NCBI RefSeq assembly: GCF_040436345.1
Contig: NC_133236.1
Span: 15,314,466-15,378,465 of the forward strand
Reading direction: 5' to 3'
Origin: Pagrus major
Taxonomy: Eukaryota > Chordata > Actinopteri > Spariformes > Sparidae
DNA: 64,000 nucleotides
Part shown: positions 37,210 through 49,400 of the stretch, in pieces
Layout: every line of letters begins with the position of its first letter
Position numbering within the stretch: the first letter of the stretch is position 1
Position numbers and translations under genes: made by a program
The notes under the pieces: generated by a model
Databases searched by the model: none
Seen by the model: only the letters and a program-made list of their open reading frames with translations
Told to the model about the DNA's origin: nothing

Positions 37210-38194
37210 CTGACTCACAATTTCTATTTTTATCTTTAAATGCTTTGCTTGCTGCCCTACTTTTGTGTTCATATAGCTCCACCTAGTGGTTAGTAAGGGC
37301 CAAACTGGGCTGGCTATGAACAGACAATATTTCTGGGGAGAAAATATAATCATATTTTGGACCTCAAACTCCATTAAAGTAAAATAGCTTAAAAACCACA
37401 TTTTAAACTAGAAACATTTATGATGATGGCTGCAATCAGTGGAATTTTTTTTTAAACAATAATGAGGCTAAATGTATGAAAACCCACCCATCTTCACGTG
37501 TTATCATATTGAAATAACACTTCATATTAAGTCCCTGAAATAAGTTTATTTTTATTTTACATTTTCTTAATGATAACTCTGTTTTATTTATTTTCCTCCT
37601 GTTTTCCTCCTTTACTTTGCCATATTTTGTTGTATGTCTTATTTCACGTGTTAAGAAGTGTCTGTTCACCTTGGAAATTTTGTAACTGTAATTGTTGCCA
37701 TACCATTGGTAAATTTGAATTTTTTTAAAAAAAATCAATAAAACATCTTCACGTGTTAAAATAATTCACGTGTTATTATAATTCACGTGTTATTATAATT
37801 AAATCCCACTTTATATTAAGTCCCTGAAAGATCAAACGTGCCAAATGTCTTAAATGATATCACTAATGTAATGCCTTGATCTATTCTTTTAATGATAATT
37901 TTGTTTTACTTCTTTTCCCCGTTTTTTCCTTTTTTTAACCATATTCGTGGTCGCTGTGTTAATCTTTTATGTCTTATTTTGCAAAATGTTATGAAGTGTT
38001 GTGCACTTTGGAAATGTTGTAACTGTAACTGCCTTACAGTTTGTATATTGGAATTTTGTGAGAAAACAAAGATACAAACAAACAAAAACAACAAAAAACT
38101 AAACAACAAAAAACCCCAACTTTGTTTAAATACTTCAAATACTTGAAATTCGTGTTTCGGTGCATAAATTATAAAAAAAAATATGTATTAGTTA

Positions 38195-38450
38195 TTAAGG
38201 AGGCACTATGTAGTTTTGGAGAAGAAATTCAAACTCAGAATTTTAATATTTACAATATGAATGAGGTAATAGCTAATACAAGTGAGTAAAACTGTTCTAG
38301 AAGCTAGAAAGGTGGCAGGGTCCGCCAAATATAAACACATTAAAACAGTATGAAATTGTGTTGTCCTTTAAGGTCAGTTTGTTTATTTACGCATGAAAGC
38401 AAAGAGAGTTTGTTTATTTAGTTTTTTAGACATAAAACAATATTTAAAAA
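38195..38450. repeat. Dispersed repeat family A, truncated copy
   Basis: It begins TTAAGGAGGCACTATGTAGT and TTTTGGAGAAGAAATTC, continues through AGGTGGCAGGGTCCGCCA, and lacks a recognisable opposite end. It is inverted relative to the copy at 23296-23650 and lies within 400 bp of the rdh14 start. Confidence 0.7.
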
Positions 38451-38797
38451 TGCAAAAAAAATACCCCGGAAGCAGTTTCATGAGCCGTAGCTACCGTTGC
38501 TAAGTTAGTTAGCCTGCTAGCATTACATACCGGTAAGCTATACTGCGACTTTGCGACCGTTAAACTGTGTCCTGGGTGAGCTGTTTGCCTTCAGTTCACT
38601 CGTTTAATCAGATTAATGTGTTCGTTATGCAAAAATACACATTTAATAATATGTAATTTCCACGAAATATATTGTGTAGCGGCTGCCTGCTAAGTCGACA
38701 CATCTGTGAAGAAGCACTTCCGGGGCACTTTTGTAACGGGCACACAACACGCTGCAACACCGGGATATCTTGCCCTTGCTCGCCTGTCACCGCGTTC

Positions 38798-41538
38798 ATG
38801 TCCACTGCGGTGCTAGTCGCCGCTGTAGTCGGCGGAGGGGTCCTGCTCCTGATGCGCCGTCTGTTCCCCCGGCAGAAAGCTGCGAAGCTGCTCCAGTATC
38901 CCGCCGACACCATGCGAGGGAAGACGGTCATCGTGACCGGGGCTAACTGCGGGATAGGGAAGGCCCTGGCCGGGGAGCTGTTGAAGCTCCGTGCCCGGGT
39001 CGTCATGGCCTGTCGGGACGTGCGGAGCGCCGAGGAGGCAGCCAGGGACATCAAGAAGCAAGCGGGAGCAGAGCAGGGGGAGGTGGTCATCAAACACCTG
39101 GACCTCGCTTCTCTGGGATCAGTCCGGAAGTTTTGTGAGGAAATTCATGAGGTGAGTTGAGAGTTAGCACACTGTCTCTGACTGAATAGACAGTTTATTT
39201 ACTAGTTAGTGGACAGTTGGTCTTTAGAAACAGTGTCTAGGTCATTCCAGCTTTTGTCCAGAACAAAGGAGAGCACTGCAGGTACTGTAGCCGCATGGGA
39301 CTGTCCGTGGTGCTGACCTCAGTGTGGCCCCTCAACCAACTGTTAACACTCACACATCCAGGTAGCATCCACCTGCTCATCCTGCCACAGGTCGAGCAAG
39401 AAAGTCTGGTCTACTGTCAGCATACTGTGTGTTTGTTTTCCTCTCAGTCACTTCAGATGAGCCAACCATCCTTTGGAGGCTGATTCAGTACAAGTCAGAT
39501 TATTTTCATCATCGATTATTCTGCCAGTTATTCACTTGATTTATCAATTGTGAAAAACTGCCCATTACAATTTTGTAGAAGCATCTTCAAATGTCCTATT
39601 TTAGTCCAACTGAAAGTCCCAAATATTAAATTTACTATACATAAGTCAAAGAAAAGCAGCTAATTCTTAAATTGTAAATTTGGAAGTCGATATTATTGAC
39701 CAATATTTGCCTATCGCAGATATATCAGTATCAGCAAACATAGATGTTGTAGATGTGCCCAAATGTAAACTTTTTGGGGGGTTTTACAAAACATAATACA
39801 GAAAAAGACACTGGGGATACTTACGAATTATTAGGATAATGGTGAAGGTTACTGCTTCGGTGCGCTGATGTCATTTAAGACAAAAAAGTTGATTATAAAC
39901 TGTAAAATATCTTGCCAATTTTACATATATTTGTCACAAGTGTTTGATAACATAATTTTAGGAATCAATGCAATAAAGAAAAGTATGTACAGTAGTTTTA
40001 ACTCCAGACTCTGGTACTCAAGATGTACTCTCAGTCACTTCAGCTGAGTCAACCATCCTTTGGAGGCTTCATTCAGTACACGTCAGATAATTTCCATCAT
40101 TGATTATTCTGACAAATATTTACTTAATTTATTAATTTGGTCATAAAAACTGCGGAAAATGCCTGTCACAAAAGCCAGTCTGAAAAGATAAATCGATTAT
40201 CAGCTTAATTTTTTCATTTATTTTCATTTATTCCACACTTTACCTTCTAGCATTTAGTTTATGTCACGTACATTGTCGTGGCTCGTTCTTACAAAGTCTT
40301 CTTGACTCACACGTTAAATGGTCCAAATCACAACACTGCATGTACTGATTCTGTTGCCTTTATTCTGATTTATTCTCACTTGAAACAAAATAACAAAACA
40401 TTTCTGAGTCTGACAGGGACGGCCCGCTGTGAGGAAAACTGAGACTCAGTCCCACTCATTTCTTCATCATCTGATTTATGACAAACAGCTCTAACGAACA
40501 TATACTGCCAAGTGTTTTGTACAACCTTTATTACAGTAGTTTTGGTTTACTCTGTATAAACTCTGTAAATACCTGGAACCAGGAAAATAATTATCAGTTA
40601 TTAGTGGAAGCACTAAGTGGAGGTAAATGTCACAAGCAGGCAGTTACCTCTCATAACCACTGGGTGTCTCTGGACGTCCTCTTTAAAACCAAAGTTCTGA
40701 GGAATGAATTAGGGCTTTAATAAAGGCAGGTGTGATATAAAGGTCTGAATATGTTCAAAAAACAAAAACAAATGTAGAACAACAAGGGAGCTAATTTGAT
40801 ATTGACTGAAACCTCAAGTATTACTAATATTTCTACATTCTAAATAACTTAAAATAGCTTTAGATTCGTATTTGATGACATTTTAAATCTTAAATGCTTT
40901 AAATCTCTTTGACCCTTTAGGAGGAATCCAGGATTGACGTGCTCATCAACAACGCAGGCCTCTACCAGTGTCCCTACACAAAGACTGAGGAGGGTTTTGA
41001 GATGCAGCTCGGTGTGAATCACCTGGGTCACTTCCTCCTCACTCACCTCCTGCTGGACATCCTGAAGTCTTCTGCTCCGAGCCGTATCGTCGTAGTTTCC
41101 TCTAAGCTTTACAAGTACGGCCACATCAACTTCGATGACCTGAACAGTGAAAATAACTACAACAAATCTTTCTGCTACAGTCAGAGCAAGTTGGCCAACC
41201 TGTTGTTCACGCTGGAACTGGCTCGCCAGCTTGAGGACACGGGGGTCACAGTCAACGCTCTCACCCCGGGCATCGTCAGGACCAGACTAGGCAGGCATGT
41301 TCAAATCCCCTTCCTGGCAAAGCCGCTATTCTACCTCGCCTCGCTAGTCTTTTTCAAGAGTCCGCTGGAAGGGGCCCAGACTCCCCTCTATCTGGCCTGC
41401 TCCCCTGAGGTGGAGGGAGTGTCGGGGAAGTGCTTCGCTAACTGTGAGGAGGAGGAGCTGATGGCCAAGGCTACAGATGAGCAGGCAGCCAAGAAACTGT
41501 GGGACATAAGCAGGAGGATGGTTGGGCTCGCTAACTGA
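38798..41538 (+). CDS. rdh14: Retinol dehydrogenase 14 (short-chain dehydrogenase/reductase), 323 aa
   Basis: Membrane-anchored SDR enzyme that interconverts retinal/retinol and other aldehydes/alcohols with NADP(H). Exons are 38798-39151 and 40921-41538, joined in phase 0 (CATGAG|GTGAG ... TTTAG|GAGGAA), giving 118 + 205 residues. The N-terminal hydrophobic helix ([18 protein letters not shown]) is followed by the cofactor motif TGANCGIG (47-54), the structural NNAG (128-131), the catalytic serine in [11 protein letters not shown] (about 178) and YSQSK (Y204, K208). The two-exon structure and the FQ/YQCPYxKTE, [16 protein letters not shown] and EGAQT..YLA phrases are characteristic of RDH14. 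Human RDH14 is 336 residues. I chose the ATG at 38798 because it directly precedes the membrane helix and no earlier in-frame ATG exists. It may be one of two teleost paralogues. Confidence 0.95.
39441..39570 (+). repeat. Intronic duplication, copy 1 (rdh14 intron)
   Basis: Starting CTCTCAGTCACTTCAGATGA, this stretch is repeated as a direct copy at 40028-40160, with the same order of short blocks (CAACCATCCTTTGGAGGCT, GATTATTCTG). Confidence 0.8.
40028..40160 (+). repeat. Intronic duplication, copy 2 (rdh14 intron)
   Basis: A diverged direct copy of 39441-39570, offset by 587 bp. Differences are scattered substitutions and small indels, so the duplication is not recent. Confidence 0.8.
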
Positions 41539-41754
41539 GCAGAGACCTGTTCTGTAGACAGCACTCAGAGGACTTGGATAAAGTACTTAATCTTCAGTAG
41601 CCCCAGAGACTGTGTCCTGCAAGAGACTGCATGTGAAAAGACTGATTGCTACCTTGGGGATATAAATATGAACTAAATGACATATTTTGCCAATGAAAAA
41701 TGTAAATTAATAATGCATTGCTGTGGGTTGGTCAGAGAATGTATAAAGCTTTGA

Positions 41755-41760
41755 ATTAAA
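41755..41760 (+). promoter_or_regulatory. Candidate rdh14 polyadenylation signal ATTAAA
   Basis: ATTAAA lies 217 bases after the rdh14 stop codon, at a plausible distance for a short 3' untranslated region. It is followed by an A-rich stretch. No canonical AATAAA is closer. Confidence 0.4.
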
Positions 41761-41960
41761 AAAAGGTGAAAGTGATTCTTCAAACGAAAGTGCACCGTGA
41801 ATTGACTGTTATTTCATCTTCCTGATTGATAGGAAAGGACAGGAGTTTAATTTTGGCTTCAGTGAGTCGATGGAATTAATTCTGTTGCTGGAGGAGAAGA
41901 TATATATACCCAATAATGGTAGGTAATTTTAAATGGTCAGGAAATTTTAAAGCTAATAGG

Positions 41961-42376
41961 CTAACATCGGTGTTAACTTCTCCTTAAGGCTATCATCGGT
42001 GTTAGCCTCTCAGACAGGCGAACATCAGTGTTAGTTTCTTCAACAAGCTAACATCGGTGTTAGTTTCTTCAACAGACAAATACTGGTCTTAGCTTCTCTT
42101 ACAGGTTAACTTCTATTTTAGTTTCTCCAACGGGTTATAACGTGACTTTTAGCCTTACCAACAGGCTAACATTGGCGTTAGTTTCTCCAACAGGCTAACA
42201 TTACTTTAAGCTTTTCCAAGAGGCTAACATTACTTTAAGCTTTTCCAAGAGGCTAACATCAGGGTTAGCGTCTCCAAGAGTTATGGGTTATACCAGTCAA
42301 TACAGGGTCAGCTAAATTTAGAGCTAACAGGCTAACATTAGTTTTAGCCTCTATGGTAGACTAATATCAGTGTTAG
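41961..42376. repeat. 29-bp minisatellite with a palindromic unit
   Basis: At least eleven consecutive units of about 29 bp follow the pattern CTAACATCGGTGTTAG plus a TTTCTCCAACAGG-like spacer. Two further partial units lie near 42322-42376 after a gap. Within many units CTAACA and TGTTAG are complementary. Two neighbouring units (about 42190-42250) are identical, a sign of recent unit turnover. Confidence 0.85.
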
Positions 42377-43331
42377 CAAAAAGACTTTCAAACTATTTCT
42401 AAAACTAACTTATTTGCTTTATGTAGCCATCCTGGTCAGTCTGGGTTTATGAATACCAAACCTAGACAGCGCATTACTTTCTGTTTATATTCAGAGTCAG
42501 TTTATTGATCCAAAGAAGGGCAATTTATTTGCAGCTTACACGGTCCATACACACCACTCCAGTGTCTTTAAATGCCTGTGAGCTGACCAAGATTCACCCT
42601 CACATCGAGATAAAGAACTCATCTCCTCATTGCATCCATCAAAGTCAAGCTGAGTTGCCACCTTTTCCTCCGCTGTGAGGTCACATTATTGCTTGTGTTG
42701 TGCAAATCCTCAGAAAAGCCGTTTGAAAAGCATATCCATTTTTCTAGCTCAGCTATTGTACCTGAATGCTTAATTTGTGCATACTTTAGCATGTATTTTG
42801 CTGTGTGGTAAAAGAAGAAAAGGTGGAGGGTAGCTGTTAATCTACTTCCCCTCCATTGATGTTTGAAGTGTAAATGCTTTCTGCTGTGTCTGGAGGAGAC
42901 AGCTGACAATAAGGTTGACAATGCAGATCAAGTGAGATGCTGCTGCAATGTGGCTCCCTCCTGTGGATGGATTCAAGCTATTTCAAAGTATTCTCACATT
43001 TTGGTATCAGTACTTTTACTTCAGTAAAGTATAACTCCTCGGAAAACAGAAATTAACTTCCTTACTGTCTTGAGTTTACTGATCTTGGTAAAAATCATTC
43101 TGTACCAACCTATTTTTACATTCAGTGATAAAGCAGGGCTTCATAGTGACTCAGCAGGCGCACACCACATGACTGCAGCTATGTGAGTCTGACTAATGAG
43201 TGGTCTCCCAGTTCAATCCCTCAACTGTGGATCAGCTGGCATGTAATTATCCTGAAACAACAATCGATCATGCTACAGTACTCGCAAAGTAGAGCAACAT
43301 TTAAAACATGACGTCCCATTCACATATATCC

Positions 43332-44010
43332 GATAACACTTAATGTAAACATGTAAGTAGTTACTAAGGAGCAAGTGAGAAATGAATCAAGAACAACTTG
43401 ATGATTAATGAATCGTTAATGAGTAACTGTGATTCGAGAACCCCATAAAGTAGATAATGATGAGTTTTCTAGAGAACTGACAGGAAGATACTATATTAAT
43501 GAATCATTAGATAATGATTCAGTGACTACTCATTAATTACTAATTACTTAATCATTAGTTACTCTTTTTGTGCCCCTCAAGAAAAGTAATACATAATACT
43601 GAGTAGTTATGAAGTAGACCCATTAGTTTAACAATCATGAAGTGATGAGGGACTACTAACTACTCAGTACTATTCATCATTTTTACTTGAGGAGCACAAA
43701 AAGAGTAACTAATGATTAAGTAATTAGTAACTAATGAGTAGTGACTAGTTTTTTGCCACTCAGCGGTTGGTTTGTTGTTAATTAGGAACAACTAGTGATG
43801 TTGATTCACAGATATTTATGAATTCATCATTACCTTATGATTCATTAATATAGTATCTCCCAGTCTTTTCTCTTGCAACTCATCTACTCTAGTCTCTAGT
43901 CCTCTAATCAGTTATTTAGGAAAGACTCATTAATGATTCATTAATTATGAAGTAGTTCCTGATTCAGTCCTCACTTACTCCTTAGTAACTACTCCCACAT
44001 AAGTGTTACC
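43332..44010. repeat. Foldback (palindromic) element, about 679 bp
   Basis: The termini GATAACACTTAATGTAA and CATAAGTGTTACC are inverted, and the similarity continues inward (TAAGTAGTTACTAAGGAGCA and its reverse complement near 43975-44000). A central pair of arms of about 95 bp (about 43510-43605 and 43655-43745) matches closely around TTAGTTACTCTTTTTGTGC. There is no coding capacity. This is a MITE or foldback transposon; its superfamily was not determined. Confidence 0.85.
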
Positions 44011-44872
44011 ACACATCCACATTTTAGATCCCCACACTTGAACATTAAAGGGAAGCCTGGCGCTTATATGTATAATTTGTGCTTTATTAGGCGAACAAAA
44101 CAACCAAAATATATAAACATGCATTGTTGTCAAAGAAACAGGGTTACAGTGGTGCGATGGGTTGTGGGCATCCAAATCTGAGGTAGAATGGGGGGGCAGG
44201 AAAACAAACCTCTTTGTTGGGATATAGAAGAGCAGAAAATAAAATAATACTGAATGCTAAGACAGATCTCAAAACGTTCCATCAATAACAATATAACACA
44301 CCCACCGATACTGTCAAATTCAATCAACAGAAGGAAAACAAATTATAAGTTTCTCATAGTTCATTTAAAGTGATTAAGTTGTTTTTGTTGTCTTCCTGTG
44401 TTCAACATTCATATTTAAATCCTCACGAGGCCAACGTTGTTTCAATCATAGTAAAAATAACAACTGAAACAAATCTATGTGCAGTTTATATGGGCATTAG
44501 TTCTCAATTAAAATACCTCTCAGAGTTGTTTCAAATATAGGATTGGCAGTTTTTAACTTATGTACAAGTTCCAGGTTTATCAAGAAGATTTGCATTTTGT
44601 TAGATTGTTTCGGATGTATTCTTGCCAACAGCTACATACAAAATATATCACTCAAATTTTAGTTATAAGTATATATTTATACATTTGTAATTTCAATACA
44701 TACATTTTTTTGTACAAATTTTATGAGCCACTTGAGCTCCTCGTCCCACATCCAACTCTTTCAACATGACTTACTTGCTCAAGACAACTGTAGAGTAAAC
44801 TGTTTCCACCCACTGTCATACAATCAAAGCTTTTTAAATGATCAGCAATAGTTACACGTTCATGATACTGTA

Positions 44873-44878
44873 TTTATT
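44873..44878 (-). promoter_or_regulatory. Candidate begain polyadenylation signal AATAAA
   Basis: AATAAA on the minus strand lies about 120 bases beyond the begain stop codon. A second AATAAA at 44083-44088 would give a longer 3' untranslated region of about 0.9 kb. Confidence 0.4.
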
Positions 44879-44996
44879 TGGCTCCTGGCTTCTATTCAAA
44901 CCATTTTCTATCAAAATGATCACGCTAACAGAAGGTGTAGCCGGACACAGCAGGTCCAAGCATCCTGTCAAAGATTAAACCTGAATGTAAAGTCCT

Positions 44997-46409
44997 TCAG
45001 TTCAGAAGTGTCCCATAAAGCTGAGCCTTGGTCAGACTGTCCTTCCTGGAAAGTCCCAGGGAGCCAAATTTTTGGTTGTACGGAGGAGGAGGGGGTGGAG
45101 CCGGCGGTGGCGATGTGCTCACCTGTGCAGGCAGGCTGTGCATTTCCACTTGGTAGTGCTGCAGCTCTGCAGCCATCTCCAGGGTCCTCTGGTTCAGAGA
45201 CTCGGTGGAGCTGTTGGGGCTCGGGTCCACATAATCTGTGCTCTGGCCGCCAGCTGCCACGTTACCCTCCCTTTCTTTGGAGCTCCCTGAGTGGTAGAGG
45301 CTGTGCTCCGACCCCTGGCTGTCCTCGGCTCGGTACATGTGGGCTTGGCTGTGAGCCTGATGCGGTCCTGGGCTGCATTCAGGGCTTGGGCTGCCGGCTA
45401 CCCACACTGGGTCCATGACACCTGCTGCCTGATGGTAATAGTCAGCCCCCTCCTGGAAGCTGCTGTAGAGCGGCCCGAGTCGGATCTTGGCAGGCCGGAC
45501 GGAGAAGTGCTGCTCTGAGAAGCTGTAAGGTGAGGCCCGGCCTGGGCTGCGGTAGCTGTGGGCACTTAAGTCCTCCACGCTAAGTTGTCTCCATCGGCCG
45601 ATTAGCTCCTCCTCCTCGGGGGCTAATGTGCTGCCTCGACGACTGTCTCCGTAGGCAACACTTGGGGATGAAGAGGGAGGGAGCGGCTCGTAGGGCTCAC
45701 TGAAACAGGAGGACATGGTGCGGCTGTAGACAGGCGAGCTGCCGTTCTGGTGGTGGCTGAGCTCCGTCTGCTGGAAGGGATGAGCGTTGGCAAAGCCTCT
45801 TGGACTGTCCCTCTCCCAGGATGAGTCACTCTTTCTCTCAAAGTCCCCTGCATCTCTCCAGTCCATGTAGAGGGAATGGTGGCGCGGGGAGGAAGCAGCA
45901 CTGCTGGGCGGGCCGTTGCCTTTGTCTTCAGACCCCCCTCCACTGAAGCTGGAGTAGGAGCTTGAGCCTGCTCCTAGCGTGGCAGGAAACTTAGCAAAGT
46001 GCTCTTGGGAGAAACCAGCCCTCAACCCCACCGAGCCCTCCTCTGGGTTGCTGTCGGTGGAGTTTTGGGGCCCGTATAACAGCTTCCTCTGACCGTGGAG
46101 GTCCATGCTGGGCCTCCTCTCGCGGTGCCGGTCATCGGGGCAGTACAGGGCCGTGTCGCTGCTGTACAGGTCAGATTTGTAGGCTGCACGGAGCCCCAGC
46201 CGCTCTCCTGGACCCACACGCTCCAAGATAAAAGCGTGGTCCTGGGTTTGGGGGCTGGGGGAGCGGGAGGCCTGGCTGCTGCTGCAGGCCTCGTCGGGCT
46301 TCTCGAGTACTTTGGCGATGAGAGAGGCCGGGACGGTGTCAGGGTACGTGTGACAGAGAGGAGACTCCTCCAAGTGCATGGCCAGTCGCTCCTGCAACTC
46401 AGCAGGCAG
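44997..46409 (-). CDS. begain: begain last coding exon
   Basis: This 1413-nt exon opens in phase 0 with LPAELQERLAMHLEESPLCH and ends with TGA at 44999-44997. It is rich in Ser, Pro and Gly, with PPPAPPPPPPYN before the conserved C terminus. Long open frames on the opposite strand here are by-products of its GC-rich composition. Confidence 0.96.
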   Translation of the reverse strand: MPAELQERLAMHLEESPLCHTYPDTVPASLIAKVLEKPDEACSSSQASRSPSPQTQDHAFILERVGPGERLGLRAAYKSDLYSSDTALYCPDDRHRERRPSMDLHGQRKLLYGPQNSTDSNPEEGSVGLRAGFSQEHFAKFPATLGAGSSSYSSFSGGGSEDKGNGPPSSAASSPRHHSLYMDWRDAGDFERKSDSSWERDSPRGFANAHPFQQTELSHHQNGSSPVYSRTMSSCFSEPYEPLPPSSSPSVAYGDSRRGSTLAPEEEELIGRWRQLSVEDLSAHSYRSPGRASPYSFSEQHFSVRPAKIRLGPLYSSFQEGADYYHQAAGVMDPVWVAGSPSPECSPGPHQAHSQAHMYRAEDSQGSEHSLYHSGSSKEREGNVAAGGQSTDYVDPSPNSSTESLNQRTLEMAAELQHYQVEMHSLPAQVSTSPPPAPPPPPPYNQKFGSLGLSRKDSLTKAQLYGTLLN

Positions 46410-49400
46410 CTGGAGGTGTCAGAGAGAAGAGAAGGGCAGGGAAACACATGATGTAAGTGTTGCTGATGGAGCAGATGGAGCCTGACTGTAGCATGAGCTC
46501 ACAACTTTCTCTTATTATGAATTTTTGCTGAAGGTTTTGCGTAGTACAACATTTAACAGGGTGTCAATAACATCTTTGGGACCTCGGGGCTTCCAGAGAC
46601 TTGGATTACGCTAGACGAGCTGTATGGAGCCATGGAGGCTGTTTTTTAAAGGTTTTAAACAAGTCCCCATCTACATTAGTACCTCAGTTGATGTGAAACT
46701 CCAGAAATGTTTTGTGGAGTTCGAAAACTTCACCCAACTTTGCATCACCATGAGGGTGAGTATGTAATGACTCAATTTTCATTTTTGGGTGGACTTATCC
46801 TTTAACATGAGAAGTCTATATTACATTTACACTCAATCAATTGATAGAAATATCTGTAGCTCATACTACATTGTACATTTTAAATGTAATGTACTGCAGT
46901 ATGTGTGTCAGTATGTCGCATAGTATAGAAGGTGATGTCTGAACAACATACACCTGTGCAAAAAAGTGGATCAGACCGGCATAGTTAGATATACTGGTAT
47001 GTGTGACTGTAATAAAAAATAATGAAAGTGTTCAGTCCCAGTGACAAGTGCCTGAACAAAAGAGAAAAAATGAAAGATGAACTGAGGAAAAGAAAAGAAA
47101 GACGCTTTATTCCAAGCAATAAAAGAAGCCTCCATCCACTATCTGTGCCTCTCCATAGCAACAAGCATTAAGCAGCACATCATCAACAGGAATCTAGTCA
47201 GTTGTTCCTAATTGGCAATGAGAGGAAGGCTAATTATAACTTTGTAGATAGAGAAAAGACAAATACCACACAGGACATGAGAAGACATTTTATCATAACA
47301 GTTTTATTACAACTTGGACCAAACTAAACGCCACTTAATTACTGTCCACGCGTTTTTTTATTTTTTTATTTATTTGGGTCTGTTTTGAACAGGATCACAA
47401 TTAGCTTTTTAGAAAGCATTTGAAATGCTCTCCGTGCTTGTTTTGCAGCAAAACAAACGACTGAAGCACTTCAGTAGGCGCTGAAGAGCCATTGCACATC
47501 TCAAAATGCTGCAGCGCCATTCATCAATATGCTTTCGATTAGCTCCCGCCCACAGGAGCAGCAGACTGGTGGACATACAGTGAGTGCATGTATAGCCTCT
47601 GACCCCCATTATGTTTGGCGGTATGCCAGCAGAACAGTTTTTCACCCTTTAACAGATCGTATACCGTGCAAAGCGAGGGGTGTGCATGTGTTTGTGGGGG
47701 ATATTTTATGAGCCTTACGCAACCAGTCGCAGTTTGCATTGATATTTCCATTCAGCCATATGGGCAAAACGTAGAGAGGCAGACTTTTAACCTTGTGGCT
47801 TTAAAATCCACCCTTGTCACATGGGCGCGGCACACGGCCCAGGGCTGATGCAGCGAAAAGTGGCGCCAAGCTGGCCTGGTGTTAAAACACTCATCAATAC
47901 CCACATGCGTCTCTTCTCACAAGCAGGAGAGCGTGATGAGGCAGCGCTCTGCTCTCCCATTTACATTTTGCCACATACTGTAGTTTTAGCTCCTTGAACA
48001 GTCAGCTGTCCGTCACATTCAAGCACAATCTGCCTTGAAGTAGTTTACGCGGTGCTTCACATTTAATCATTGGCAAACAATTACATGATTACTAAACCTG
48101 GAGCAGTGTAATTTCACTCCGACTTAGCTGCATATTAAGTGACAGGAGCAGAGACTTTACTTCAGGCTCCTGCCTCGCTGATGGGTGCAAACACAAGATT
48201 TGTGCTGCTGTTGTGATACTTTTCATGTCTGAGCTCACATGTAATTTCAGCTCAGTGCCAAAAGAATGAAATGAGAATGAAAGCACGCATGTAAAAAAAA
48301 AAAAAGTACTCCAAAGTACAATTAATTTAAGTATACCTCATGAGCGTGATTAATGTACTGAAAGAGTTCTTGACTGTTCTATTTTTAGACACCATTAAGA
48401 TGCACTTTAATATAATTAAGAACATTTTTTGGACGAATGCTGTACTTTCAAAAAATGTACTTTTTTTCTACTTCAAGTATATTTCAATCCATTTTTACAT
48501 AACTGCTATCGCACTTATATGATATATAAGAAATATATTTATAATTCAATCAAAATGTGTGGAAAAAGCATCGTAAATATAATTTGTTTGAACTTAAGTG
48601 CACTTAAAATTTGGTTAAAAAAGTCATTCCAGTTACAAAGTCAACTGGGTCATTTCTGTTTTATCAAAATCGCAAATAACAACGTCATTCAGTCTGAAAT
48701 AGAAATTGATCCCCAGTAAACCTGCCTTTTCTATCCATATCTATTCCATATCTATCGCCATGTGCGATAGATATGGAAGTTTATTTAAGTATTTGAGTCA
48801 GCTGTGTAGCCACAGGTGTGCTGGACGTGCCTGTGCCATCTAAATCTGAAGTCTGAAGTGAAAGTTCAAATGAGTGTGAAGTGGCAGAGGCACACACGCT
48901 ATTCAGTTGGCGATCAGTGACAGATCATTGCAGAAAAGATGTTAAAACAAGGCTTTTTAAGGAGCTATGCATCAAGAAATAACTAACTAACTAACTAACT
49001 AACAGAACAAATAACTACAGTCAGAAAAGGGCCGTCTAGGGAAGCTTATAAACCCTCCAGAGTCTCTAAAGCAAAACTGACCGCTCCAGCCACAATGTAA
49101 CTGTTACCGATCTATCAGCAATAGTCGAACGTGCAGATGTTTCATGTGTCGACCATTACAGTCTCCACAACTCAAGGTTTGACGTCGCTGCAACAGTTGT
49201 CCTATAATATTATTGGGGAATTTATTGCAGCATTAAACAAAGAAATAAGGTTACAGGAAGCCTCAGCCACCTTATTTCTTGAAACTATCACATTTTGCTG
49301 AGCAATAGTAAACTACACAACTGATCTAAGTATATGAATGGTGCATCAAGATACTACAGTCAAGTACACTTAACTGTATTTCAGTATATCTTTAATTCTA

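Larger units (their letters stand above)
36462..38797. other. Divergent spacer between cytokine receptor and rdh14
   Basis: About 2.3 kb that must contain both promoters. It carries a GATA tetranucleotide repeat, a CACGTGTTATTATAATT-type short direct repeat at about 37755-37800 and a partial family A repeat. No TATA box could be assigned with confidence to either gene. Confidence 0.55.
41539..44996. other. Convergent spacer between rdh14 and begain
   Basis: It contains the two 3' untranslated regions, a 29-bp minisatellite, a long foldback element and otherwise AT-rich sequence. No further gene was seen. Confidence 0.6.

Noticed and set aside
37069..37401. 110-residue minus-strand frame with repeated LSIY
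   Set aside because: It is a translation of the GATA microsatellite.
38672..38797. Upstream in-frame extension of rdh14
   Set aside because: It has no ATG (only a TTG), is cysteine-rich and precedes the normal membrane-anchor start at 38798.
45008..46451. Several plus-strand frames of 70-140 residues
   Set aside because: They are antisense shadows of the GC-rich begain last exon, whose minus-strand frame is clearly the real one.
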